A stretch of 48,256 bases of DNA from CAG-877 sp963645945 (GTDB taxonomy: Bacteria; Bacillota_I; Bacilli_A; RF39; UBA660). How positions within the stretch are numbered: the stretch's first letter is position 1; every line of letters starts with the position of its first letter. Both the position numbers and the translations under genes were made by a program. The stretch is from assembly GCA_963645945.1 (NCBI GenBank), contig CAVIUA010000031.1, positions 1-48,256 on the forward strand. Direction: 5' to 3'. The notes beneath the pieces are model-generated. The model was not told the origin of the DNA and did not search any database. It saw only the letters and a program-made list of their open reading frames with translations. This document shows positions 1 to 7,992 of the stretch, piece after piece.

Positions 1-35
1 CTACATAAATAATTATCACTTATTTGTGTCTACAC

Positions 36-49
36 ACACTATTTGACAA
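36..49 (-). repeat. Left copy of a 14-bp inverted repeat found at both window ends
   Basis: Read on the minus strand this is TTGTCAAATAGTGT, identical to 48137-48150 on the plus strand. The two copies point outwards from the window. The sequence resembles the TTTGTCAA-type tips I associate with ISL3-family insertion sequences, from memory. No transposase is present inside the window, so an IS would lie outside it. Confidence 0.4.
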
Positions 50-117
50 TTATCCTTACACTTAATTTATCTAATCTAAAAGGTAAAGATGGTACACCTT
101 TATATAAAAATATTTTT

Positions 118-152
118 AAAACAAGTAAAGAAGCCACTTAATGCTTGTTTTT
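118..152 (+). terminator. Candidate terminator hairpin
   Basis: AAAACAAG (118-125) pairs with CTTGTTTT (144-151), and the second arm merges into a run of five T. It would end a plus-strand transcript entering from the left edge. The loop is long (18 nt), so the call is moderate. Confidence 0.4.
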
Positions 153-333
153 CTATCATAAATATTTTAATTAATTTAAATTTATATTCTTGTTATATTA
201 ATTCTTTATATTATCTTATTATATTATGGTAGACATTTTTTTACCCTAGATGGACATTATCATCATATCGTGTAATTAAAAAATAAGTTGTATTTCTGAA
301 AAAAATCTTATTTCTATGTACAAAAAATGGGAT

Positions 334-1764
334 TTATTCAAACAAATTTATCTTGATATTTTCTTTATTCAAATCACTATTTTCTTGATTTTGTGTCATA
401 CCCTTTAATTGTAAAGTCTGTTTTCTTTTATAACTATAAGTCTCAATAAGTTTATTAGAATACATTGTTATATTACCATTCCCATCCAATAAACATTCTC
501 CTGTTGATTTTTCTTTATTTAACCAGGATACTTTAGACGATATTCCCCATAAATTCATCAATTTAATTTTACATGAAGTCGCACAGTCTAGTACTGTTCT
601 AAAAACTCTGTTTGTTTGATAATCAAAATAGTCTGTTTCATTTCTCATGCGAGATACATCAAATTCAGTTATTTGTAATTCTTTGCCTGTTCCTGCATAA
701 TCTGTATATGCTCTTTTTATGTCATCATCAGTTGTTTAAATAGAATAATGAGATTGGATTCCAATACCATCAAGTAAAGTAATTCCTTCCTGTTTTTCAA
801 CTTCTTTTATTTTGTTAATAACTTTCAATATATTATTTCTTTTTGATTCTCTTTCTTCACCATATTCATTGTAAAATAGTGGGATATTTCCAAAATTTTT
901 TTTAGCAATTCTTAAGACATCAATATAATACGCATCACCAAGTTTATCTTTCCATGGACTTTCTCTCAAAGCTTCATCAGGATTATCTGAAACTATTTCA
1001 TTTAGAACATCTACTGAATATAATATATCTCCATATCTTTCATATATTTTCTTTGTATATACATCTAAAAATAATAATATTTCTTTCTTAGATGCATTTT
1101 CGAAAATTGGTCTAAAATCTTTATGCCAAATAATATTATGCATTCTCATTGACATTCCATTTTGACGAGCAAAATTGGCAGTTTTATCTAATAAATCAAA
1201 GTTAAATATTTCTTCATTAATTTTACCTTCAACTATTAGTGGCTTAGTAATATCAATACATACTCTCATTTTACCAGCCCATTCAGGAGTAATGCAATCT
1301 ATGTTTTTAATAAGATTTTCTTCTATTTTTTTAATTTCATCTAATGTAATATCAGATAAACCTGGAAAAATAAAATTTTCAATTGGTTGAAATCTAGAAT
1401 CTAATGATAACCGTTTAAAATATGAATTTCTTTCTTTTACAAATTCTTCGTTACTATTACATTCTTTTGAAATTCTAAATAAATCTATAAGTTCAAAATT
1501 TATACTAGTTCCAATGTATGTGTTATTCTCATGAGAAGTTAATAATACATTTTCTTTTAATCTTTCATACTCACTTATAAAATGTGGGATTTCTTTTTTT
1601 ATCATTTCAATGAATATTTTTTCATCTATTCCTTTTTTTATTTCAATTTCATATGCTTTGTTTATTTTCTCATAAAGATATGACTCATATTCCTCATCAT
1701 TAGAATATTCTTCTAATGCCTCTTGAAAAAAAGATAAAATATACTCAATTTTATTTTCTGACAT
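334..1764 (-). pseudogene. GH10 endo-beta-1,4-xylanase, interrupted by one in-frame TAA
   Basis: Reading through a single TAA at 736-738 gives one continuous frame of about 476 residues with GH10 character throughout. Before the stop lie the DVLNE motif (acid/base glutamate of the WDVVNE type), FYNEYGEE and DGIGIQSHYS. After the stop lie LQITEFD, which holds the nucleophile glutamate, and the C-terminal NLWGISSKVSW and GECLL blocks. The 342-residue product made up to the stop therefore lacks the nucleophile and should be inactive. There is no signal peptide, which suggests a cytosolic enzyme acting on imported xylo-oligosaccharides. The start is ATG at 1764 with an AGGTG site just upstream and an extended -10 at 1781-1789. 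An ATG at 648 could give a 104-residue C-terminal fragment but has no clear ribosome site. A recent nonsense mutation is the simplest reading. Confidence 0.85.
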
Positions 1765-1780
1765 CTTATCACCTAATAAT

Positions 1781-1789
1781 ATTATACCA
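1781..1789 (-). promoter_or_regulatory. Extended -10 promoter of the xylanase gene
   Basis: The minus strand reads TGGTATAAT here, a TGnTATAAT extended -10. The distance to the ATG at 1764 leaves a leader of roughly ten bases that is mostly the AGGTG ribosome site. I see no good -35 at 17 bp. Confidence 0.6.
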
Positions 1790-2013
1790 TATGAAATGAT
1801 TTTTTCTATATAATTACATTACTTTAAAGATGTAACATTAATTTAACCTTATTTTTATATAAAATTAAATCATCCAAGACTCATCCAACATTTTTTATGT
1901 ATATCCAAAAATTGGATTTTAAATAATACACATTTTTCCTTTGCTTATAAGGTTTTACAAAGGATTATGGTAGAGTTCTTCCATATTTTTAACTCAATTT
2001 TGCAAGTGCAAAA

Positions 2014-2083
2014 TAAGAAATGATAGCACTACTATCCATTTATTTATATAGTATAAATTAAGATGGTGCTATCAATTTTCTTA
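2014..2083 (-). terminator. Long hairpin terminator after the Fic gene
   Basis: TAAGAAATGATAGCAC (2014-2029) is nearly complementary to the arm at 2066-2083 (GTGCTATC followed by a TTTTCTTA tail). On the minus strand the second arm is followed by TTTCTTATTTTG. It lies 14 bases beyond the Fic stop codon. A small palindrome, TTTTGCA-ag-TGCAAAA, follows at about 1998-2013. The rest of the 1790-2096 spacer shows nothing I can name. Confidence 0.6.
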
Positions 2084-2096
2084 TCCTGCTTATTTT

Positions 2097-3065
2097 TTAT
2101 TTTAATATTTGCCAATATCCAGTTTTGTCAGAACCAATTCTTTCAATTACTAAATTATCTATTAATATTTTAAAATTTCTTTTAATAGTTCTTACATTAA
2201 CATTAGTTATATTAGCAATTTCATTTTGTGTTATTCTATTATTATTTGCTATTAGTTCTATAATTTTATTTTGAATATCATTAAGCACAAAATTACTATT
2301 TTTTATTAATTTGTCTAATGATGAATCAATTGTATGTAAAATAAACTTTATAAATACATTTACATTACCATTGTTATGACATTCTGCTATTGCTGAATAA
2401 TACTTTTCTTGATTTAAGTATATCTCTTCTTCTAAAGGTATAAATTCAAAATTTTTATCGAAATTTATTAGCATTAATGTTACCCAAAATCTTGCACACC
2501 TCCCATTTCCATCTGAAAAAGGATGAATAAAAACAAAGTAATAATGAAAAATTGCTGATAGAATAATAATATTTAATTCACTATTATTTATATATTTAAA
2601 TAAACTTTTCATTAAAGATGGAACCAAAATGGATTCAGGTGCCATATATATTATTTCATCTTTTCTTTTTACTCCTTCACCATGATTTCTATAATTACCA
2701 TTATCTTCATCAAAGTATTTCATCATTAAACCATGTAACTTTAATAAATCATCTTCACTTTTATAATTATATTCATTTATATGGTTATATGCTTCAATAG
2801 CATTTTTAACTTCTTGCACTTCATCTTTTTTACCTAAAATTTGTTTGTTTTCTGATATGTTTTCTACATCAAATAAAGATAATGAATTAGCTTCAATTGC
2901 AAGTGAAGAATGAATTGATCTTATTTTTGATTTTGAAATCATATATTTTCTTTTTTGCTTATCATTAACATTTATATTTTTAAGTTTAACATTTATGTTA
3001 TTTAATATATCATTCATCTCATTGTTAATAAAAAACACTGGGTTTATTTCATCAAATGATTTCAC
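2097..3065 (-). CDS. Fic-domain AMP transferase family protein with C-terminal winged helix
   Basis: The 322-residue protein carries the Fic signature HPFSDGNGRCAR near residue 180. Its histidine and GNGR loop normally transfer AMP or a related group from a nucleotide to a hydroxyl side chain of a target protein. An N-terminal segment, SSLAIEANSLS, resembles the inhibitory helix (S/T)xxxE(G/N) of class II Fic proteins, although the residue after Glu is Ala rather than Gly or Asn. The last 60 residues (ITQNEIANITNVNVRTIKRN) form a helix-turn-helix typical of this Fic subgroup. The start is GTG at 3065, chosen because GGAGTG lies just upstream and the next ATG is internal. The gene stands alone on the minus strand and ends in a hairpin. 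The target is unknown. A related but broken Fic gene lies at 35768-36511. Confidence 0.88.
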   Translation of the reverse strand: MKSFDEINPVFFINNEMNDILNNINVKLKNINVNDKQKRKYMISKSKIRSIHSSLAIEANSLSLFDVENISENKQILGKKDEVQEVKNAIEAYNHINEYNYKSEDDLLKLHGLMMKYFDEDNGNYRNHGEGVKRKDEIIYMAPESILVPSLMKSLFKYINNSELNIIILSAIFHYYFVFIHPFSDGNGRCARFWVTLMLINFDKNFEFIPLEEEIYLNQEKYYSAIAECHNNGNVNVFIKFILHTIDSSLDKLIKNSNFVLNDIQNKIIELIANNNRITQNEIANITNVNVRTIKRNFKILIDNLVIERIGSDKTGYWQILK

Positions 3066-3209
3066 TTATATCACTCCTCGTACTAATAAAATTATACCAC
3101 AAATGTCACTGTAAATGTCACTGTATTTATATTTTTTGTACTATTTTAATATTTTCATGGTATACTTATATCAGTTAGTAGTTTATTACTACCTATAGTT
3201 TAGATAATT

Positions 3210-3280
3210 AAAGGTTGTCCGATTTCAACCTTTATGGCTCCAAATTGATATTAAGTCGACCTTTTTAGTTCGACTTTTTT
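3210..3280 (+). terminator. Structured element A upstream of the AlbA_2 gene, ending in a terminator-like hairpin
   Basis: A first hairpin pairs AAAGGTTG (3210-3217) with CAACCTTT (3226-3233). It is followed by TGGCTCCAA (3235-3243) and then a second hairpin, AAGTCGA (3253-3259) with TCGACTT (3270-3276), running into six T. No plus-strand gene lies before it, so it is either a short RNA of its own or a leader. The same order of parts recurs after the gene at 4720-4792. Confidence 0.5.
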
Positions 3281-3303
3281 AATACATAAAACAATGATGT
3301 TCT

Positions 3304-3325
3304 AAAAGTGGTCGAAAAGTGGTCG
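3304..3325 (+). repeat. 11-bp tandem duplication
   Basis: AAAAGTGGTCG occurs twice without a spacer just upstream of the AlbA_2 gene. It may be part of the gene's control region, or may be chance. Confidence 0.5.
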
Positions 3326-3377
3326 AATAAATTGATAATATTTTTGTTTTTGTATATAATATTAATAGGTGATAAAA

Positions 3378-4678
3378 ATGTACATATAAGATCAAAAGAC
3401 TGAATTAAAAGTTGAGTTAACTAAAGATATTAAAAAAAAAATTGTTGCATTCGCTAATACTAATAATGGAACTATTTATATTGGCATCGATGATAATGGA
3501 AATGTTATTGGCTTAAAAAATGCTAATAAAGATTTAGAATCATTGAGTGAATGATACGTGAAGGTATTAAATCAGATTTAACGCTTTATACTAAAATATA
3601 TGTAGAAAGAATTGAAGGCAGAGATATAATTATAGTTAAAATTAGTGAAGCACCAAATAAGCCATATTATTTATCTGATAAAGGTTTGAAATCGTCAGGT
3701 GTTTATTTAAGACACGGAAACGCATCAGTACAAGCAAGTGAAGAAGTTATAAAAAAGATGCTAATAGAAAGTAATAGCAATTCTTTTGAAAATAATGTTT
3801 CAAGTGTTCAAGATTTACACTTTGAATATTTGAAAAATATTTTTAAAAATCACAACATAGAAATTAATGATAAAAAATTTAAAGCATTAAATATTGTTAA
3901 TTTAAATAATAAATATACTAATTTAGGACTGCTTTTATCAGATGAATGCCCTTATTCAATAAAATGTGCTATTTTTAACGGAAATAGTAAATTAGAATTT
4001 AAAGATAGAAGAGAATTTACTGGTTCAGTACTAAAGCAAGTAAACGATACATTTGAATATTTAGATTTATATAATAAAACTAAAGGAAGAATTATAGGTT
4101 TAGAGAGAATTGATACAAGGGATTATCCAGAATATGCAATTAGAGAATCTTTATTAAATGCTGTTATACATCGTGATTATCATTTTACAGGTAGTATATT
4201 AATATCATTATTTGATGATCATTTTGAAATTACATCTTTAGGTGGATTAATCAAAGGACTTAATATAGAAGACTTATACAATGGTGTTTCTGAATCAAGA
4301 AATCCAAATTTAGCAAATATATTTTATAGATTAAAATATGTAGAAAGTTTCGGAACTGGTATTGGAAGAATCATTGAATCATATAAAGATTTTGATAAGC
4401 AACCATTAATATTGGATACCGAAAATGTATTCAAAGTAACTTTATATAATGTCAATTATGTTGAAAATGATAATGTCAAAAATCTACCAACTAATTTAAC
4501 ACAGGAAGAACAAATTATAGAATATTTAAAGAAAAATAATAAAATAAATAGAATAATAGTAGAATCATTGCTTGATGTATCTAAAACTAGAGCTATTGAT
4601 ATTTTAAACAATATGATAAGCAATAATACTTTAATCCAATTAGGCACTGGTAAAAATACTTATTATATGCTAAAATAA
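3378..4678 (+). pseudogene. AlbA_2 (Schlafen-like) ATP-binding protein, broken by a stop and a frameshift
   Basis: The intact protein would be about 433 residues: an N-terminal AlbA_2 domain (TELKVELT, then FANTNNGTIYIGIDDNG), a middle domain, a HATPase_c_4-type block (ESLLNAVIHRDY, then NPNLANIFYRLKYVESFGTGI) and a C-terminal winged helix (NKINRIIVESLL). ATG at 3378 follows AGGTG, but codon 4 is TAA (3387-3389) where related proteins usually have Glu. Frame 1 then ends at TGA 3552-3554, while the rest of the protein starts at an overlapping ATG at 3551, as if one A had been lost from a GAAATG run. A 375-residue product from 3551 is possible but would lack the first half of the AlbA_2 domain. 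Family members bind nucleic acids and often act in defence or regulation; the role here is unknown. Two similar hairpin elements flank the gene. Confidence 0.8.
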
Positions 4679-4761
4679 TATTAGATTGATATTTGTTTAT
4701 CAATTCGTCTATTGAAAAAAAGTTGTAGATACCTACGGGCATTGGCTCCAATTATGTTTTT

Positions 4762-4792
4762 AAATCGTTGTTATACAACGATTTTTCTTTTT
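4762..4792 (+). terminator. Terminator of the AlbA_2 gene (element B)
   Basis: AAATCGTTGT (4762-4771) pairs perfectly with ACAACGATTT (4775-4784) around a 3-base loop and runs into a T-rich tract. Eleven bases upstream is TGGCTCCAA (4743-4751), preceded by a small GTAG/CTAC hairpin. This repeats the layout of the element at 3210-3280. Confidence 0.75.
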
Positions 4793-4863
4793 TTACTTTG
4801 CTTTTTACTCCGACTTTATTTCTATTTTATATGAACGAGGAGAATCGAACTTGAGACCGGTTG

Positions 4864-5613
4864 TTATACTTGGTCTTTTTTGAAGTTATTAATATCTTCT
4901 TTTATAAAATTCCATCTTAGACATACTATATATCTATCTTTAGGATTTTTTGATTCTCCGTCTAAATTTCTTTTTTTAGGTCCTATAGTCATACAAGCGA
5001 TATGTGGCGAGGTGAAATCCAAGCATCTTTTTGATAAAACGAGATCATATATATCATGTTTTTTAATCCATATATAGTCATCTGTTCTTCCACATATTAA
5101 AGCGTCTATATCATAGTCTGAGTTGTTTCCTCTGATAATAAATCTATCTGTCATGTCTACTATTATTTTTGTTTTATTTATAGCTTGATTAAATATATCT
5201 ATTTCATTTTGATAAAGTTCTTTGTATTATTCAGAATTTAATTGATTAGAAAAATCTGAGGTTCCATCATTATTTTTTTTGTATCCATAGTGATAACTAA
5301 CATATTTATCAATAACTTTATATGGTATACCTATGTTACCTAAATATCTTTTAAATTCTTGAATCGGCTCATGATGCATAGAATTGCTTTTTCCACATTT
5401 TAAACTAATATTTTTTACATGATTTTTATATTTAATAAATATATCTGTTTTTTGGTTTGCCTTATTTTTCCATGATTTTATTTGTTCATCATTATCAATT
5501 ATTTCTTCAAATAAGTCTTTTAAGAAGTTTTGCGAATTTTTATCTAATTCACATAAATACTTATTATTGAATAATTCTACGAAGTCATATTCATTTTGAT
5601 ATCCATAATTCAT
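4864..5613 (-). pseudogene. Unrecognised protein, split by one in-frame TAA; perhaps a nuclease
   Basis: Two pieces lie in the same frame and join across TAA at 5227-5229: 128 residues before it and about 120 after it, with coding-like text between the stop and the next ATG at 5154. The intact length would be about 249 residues. I do not recognise the family. The segment KTDIFIKYKNHVKNISLKCGK has the spacing of a PD-(D/E)xK nuclease core (Asp, then a strand with SLKxG), so a restriction-type nuclease is a weak guess. The start ATG at 5613 has a very strong GAGGAGGT site and an 18-bp perfect palindrome just upstream. No methyltransferase lies beside it. The minus strand carries no adjoining partner. 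Confidence 0.6.
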
Positions 5614-5632
5614 TTTTGTACCTCCTCAAAGG

Positions 5633-5650
5633 GTATATCTTAAGATATAC
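5633..5650. promoter_or_regulatory. Perfect 18-bp palindrome, candidate operator
   Basis: GTATATCTTAAGATATAC is an uninterrupted palindrome between the probable -10 (minus-strand TATACT at 5653-5658) and the ribosome site of the gene starting at 5613. That position suits a repressor site or a transcript-end hairpin. No regulator for it is visible nearby. Confidence 0.5.
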
Positions 5651-5886
5651 TCAGTATATATTGTTTTTTGTTGATGGTTAGGGTAGATTAGGGCTCGTTT
5701 GTCATTATAACTAAGTATTAAATAATCTTCAAATTTAACTTTTTATTATTTCTAGGCCAATTTTGATATCAAAAGTTCTAATTGTAATAATGTTTATTAA
5801 AAAATGTTCGGTTTTATTTAAAAAAACTAAAAATATATGATTAAGATAAATTTTTTAATATCATAAAATAAAAGATGATTTTAGTG
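5651..5886. other. Non-coding spacer
   Basis: Beyond the probable minus-strand promoter at its left edge, I see no coding frame and no RNA signal here. It separates two decayed minus-strand genes. Confidence 0.5.
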
Positions 5887-6057
5887 TTAATCATCTTCCT
5901 TACTTTTCAAATAGAAATGTTTATCATTTTCTATACATCTATTAATATCTTCATAAAGTTCTGTTTGCATTTCACTATCAAGTCCATTTAGTAAAATTAA
6001 AACGTTTTTAACAAAATCAATAACTTGCTTATTTATACTTTTATTTGTTGTACTTTC
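5887..6057 (-). pseudogene. Relict coding fragment
   Basis: A minus-strand frame of about 56 residues (ESTTNKSINKQVIDF through to SKEDD, TAA at 5887-5889) has coding character but no start codon, and it is closed upstream by a stop in its own frame. In a neighbouring frame just upstream the text DYELGKKIKK appears, which resembles the first helix of an XRE-type repressor. The fragments may be the remains of one such gene, joined to the membrane protein relict at 6077-6355 by a deletion. The identity is a guess. Confidence 0.35.
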
Positions 6058-6076
6058 CTTTTTTTAATTTTTTTTC

Positions 6077-6355
6077 CTAATTCATAATCGTATAGTCAAT
6101 TGTAATATTTTCATTATTCACTTTTTCTAATTTGCTATCAGAAAATGTAACAGTTTCATCTTCTGGTTTGATTTGATTATTATTGTTTTCTTTTTTATCT
6201 GTACCAGATGTAGTTGTTTCTTTATTGCTAAATAATATTCCTTTATCATAGCAAATATAGCAAGCGAGTCCTAATATTGCTACAATTTACAATACAATTA
6301 CTATTGTTGTTCCGTTCCCTTTCTTTTTAGTTCTAAATTCATTTTGGTCTTCCAT
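6077..6355 (-). pseudogene. Small membrane-anchored protein, in-frame TAA in the membrane segment
   Basis: From ATG at 6355 the frame reads a charged start (MEDQNEFRTKKKGNG), then a membrane segment TTIVIVL-stop-IVAILGLACYICY, then a Thr/Asn/Lys-rich linker and a short acidic tail ending in TAG at 6077-6079. The stop is TAA at 6287-6289. Because it sits among hydrophobic residues the lost codon was probably Leu (TTA to TAA). The normal form would be about 92 residues, or longer if the 3-prime end was lost in the deletion suspected here. The function is unknown. Confidence 0.55.
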
Positions 6356-6494
6356 TTTATTATCTTATTTTTTTTCTAAATCTTATCATATTTTTATAAT
6401 AAAATATATATTATAATACTGTAAAGTTTGATATATGTGTAAATATATATCAGTTCAGTACTTGACAAAAAACTGTGTAATTACCAATATAATT

Positions 6495-6514
6495 AAAGCC
6501 TTTACTAAGACTTT
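6495..6514 (-). terminator. Terminator after the MerR gene
   Basis: AAAGCCTT (6495-6502) pairs with AAGACTTT (6507-6514), with one G-T pair, around a 4-base loop. It lies just beyond the stop of the minus-strand regulator. The T tract is short. Confidence 0.45.
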
Positions 6515-6524
6515 TTATTTTTAA

Positions 6525-6935
6525 TTAATCATCCTTTGTTAGATTACTATAGTATTTTGTTTTGCCTGCTAGTACATCATCATAAAACTTATGTTTCCAA
6601 TTTATATAATCAATACTATCTTGAATTTCTTGCTTTTTATGTTCTAGTTCTTTTAATTTTAAATTAAGAATTTCTTTTCTTTCGGGAATAGAAGATTTTC
6701 CTTTTAGACATAGTTTTAGGTATTCTTTCATTTCTTGAATACTCATACCACAATTTTTTAAACAAGATAGGCTGTTTATCCAAGCTATATCTTTATCATC
6801 AAAGATACGATAATTATTTTTATCTCTTTTAACATTAGGTACTAATCCTTCATTGCAATAAAATTTTAATGTATCATATGTAAGATTTGTTTTTTCACAG
6901 GCTTCTTTCATTGAATAAGTAATTTTTTCAGACAT
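6525..6935 (-). CDS. MerR-family transcriptional regulator
   Basis: The 136-residue protein begins with a MerR winged helix-turn-helix (YSMKEACEKTNLTYDTLKFYCNEGL, then NYRIFDDKDI) and continues with a long dimerisation helix (ERKEILNLKLKELEHKKQEIQ). The short C-terminal part has no cysteine cluster, so it is not a metal sensor of the classic kind. It matches the AdhR/NmlR-like group that senses aldehydes and other electrophiles. It is divergent from the aldo/keto reductase gene, and the spacer holds a typical MerR-activated promoter at 7005-7035. It probably controls the reductase-flavodoxin operon by realigning that promoter. The ATG start at 6935 follows a GAGGTG site on the minus strand. 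Confidence 0.88.
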   Translation of the reverse strand: MSEKITYSMKEACEKTNLTYDTLKFYCNEGLVPNVKRDKNNYRIFDDKDIAWINSLSCLKNCGMSIQEMKEYLKLCLKGKSSIPERKEILNLKLKELEHKKQEIQDSIDYINWKHKFYDDVLAGKTKYYSNLTKDD

Positions 6936-7004
6936 AATTTCACCTCATAATTGTAATTTAAATTTATAATTTACACATATTAAAAATAAATTTTAAAAAA
7001 GTTC

Positions 7005-7035
7005 TTGACCGTGTGTTACTCACGACATTTATAAT
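7005..7035 (+). promoter_or_regulatory. MerR-type promoter with a 19-bp spacer
   Basis: TTGACC (7005-7010) and TATAAT (7030-7035) are separated by 19 bp, two more than normal. Within the spacer CGTG (7011 region) and CACG form an imperfect inverted repeat around TGTTACT. This is the hallmark arrangement for a MerR activator, which untwists the spacer. The divergent MerR gene is the obvious regulator. Confidence 0.8.
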
Positions 7036-7093
7036 TATAGTGTAATTTGTTTTAAAAGTCAATTTACATAAAAATATTGAAAGGGATGATTAT

Positions 7094-7984
7094 ATGGAAT
7101 ATGTAAAATTGAATAATGGTGTAGAGATGCCAATTTTAGGATTTGGTGTTTATCAAATTCCAAAAGAAGAAACAAAGAGATGTGTATTAGACGCAATTAA
7201 AGTAGGATTTAGAGCAATTGATACGGCACAAAGTTACTTTAATGAAGCGGAAGTAGGAGACGCTATTGTAGAGTCTGGTATACCAAGAGAAGAATTATTT
7301 ATTACAACAAAAGTATGGATTGATAATTATGGTTATGAAAATTGTAAAAAATCAGTAATGGAATCTTTAAAAAAACTTAAAACTGATTATATTGATTTAG
7401 TTTTACTTCATCAACCATTTTCTGATTATTATGGGGCTTATCGTGCTTTAGAGGAACTTTATGAAGAAGGTAAAATTAGAGCAATAGGAGTATCGAATTT
7501 TTATCCTGATAGATTAGCAGATATGTGTTTGTTTGGAAGAAAAATTGTACCAGCTATTAATCAAGTAGAAACAAATCCATTAAATGCTCAGTATTTAGCA
7601 CAGGAAAATATGGAAAAGTATGGAGTACATATTGAAGCTTGGGCACCATTTGGTGAAGGAAGAAATGGTATGTTTAAAAATGAAACTTTAGTTAATATTG
7701 GTAAAAAATATAATAAAAGTGCAGCTCAAGTAATATTACGCTGGTTAATTCAAAGAGGTGTTATTATAGCTTGTAAGTCAACTCATTTAGAAAGAATGGA
7801 AGAAAATTTCAATGTTTTTGATTTTAAATTATCTGATGATGATATGGAAGAAATAAAAAAATTAGATACAACGGATAGTTTATTCTTTGATCACCAAGAT
7901 CCTTCTATGGTTGAATGGTTTGATAATATTGTAAAATCTAGAAGAACTAATGAAGACTGTCGTAATGATAAGAAAAATTGGTAG
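7094..7984 (+). CDS. Aldo/keto reductase
   Basis: The 296-residue protein is a complete (alpha/beta)8 aldo/keto reductase, the size expected for the diketogluconate reductase-like branch. The catalytic tetrad is present: Asp43 and Tyr48 in AIDTAQSYFNE, Lys73 in TTKVW and His106 in LLHQP. The NADPH-side block IACKSTHLERMEEN is near the end. It reduces aldehydes or ketones with NAD(P)H in the cytoplasm; the substrate cannot be told. It is the first gene behind the MerR-type promoter, and its TAG stop overlaps the ribosome site of the flavodoxin gene, so the two are probably co-translated. AAGGGATGA before the ATG is the ribosome site. Confidence 0.93.
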   Translation: MEYVKLNNGVEMPILGFGVYQIPKEETKRCVLDAIKVGFRAIDTAQSYFNEAEVGDAIVESGIPREELFITTKVWIDNYGYENCKKSVMESLKKLKTDYIDLVLLHQPFSDYYGAYRALEELYEEGKIRAIGVSNFYPDRLADMCLFGRKIVPAINQVETNPLNAQYLAQENMEKYGVHIEAWAPFGEGRNGMFKNETLVNIGKKYNKSAAQVILRWLIQRGVIIACKSTHLERMEENFNVFDFKLSDDDMEEIKKLDTTDSLFFDHQDPSMVEWFDNIVKSRRTNEDCRNDKKNW

Positions 7985-7992
7985 GTGATAAT

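Larger units (their letters stand above)
1..333. other. Non-coding left edge
   Basis: No open frame of coding character is visible. The stretch contains the outward-facing 14-bp repeat at 36-49 and a hairpin at 118-152. The rest is AT-rich sequence without recognisable signals. It lies downstream of the minus-strand xylanase gene. Confidence 0.6.

Noticed and set aside
2618..2800. Plus-strand 60-residue frame
   Set aside because: It is antisense to the Fic gene, with composition explained by the opposite strand.
4832..4861. tRNA 3-prime remnant (GTTCGATTCTCCTCG on the minus strand) as an integration site
   Set aside because: It resembles a T arm, but the stem bases do not pair and no integrase or matching intact tRNA is present in the window.
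7978..7992. TTG start of the flavodoxin gene
   Set aside because: It overlaps the upstream stop and lies before the AGGTGAT site that serves ATG 7993.
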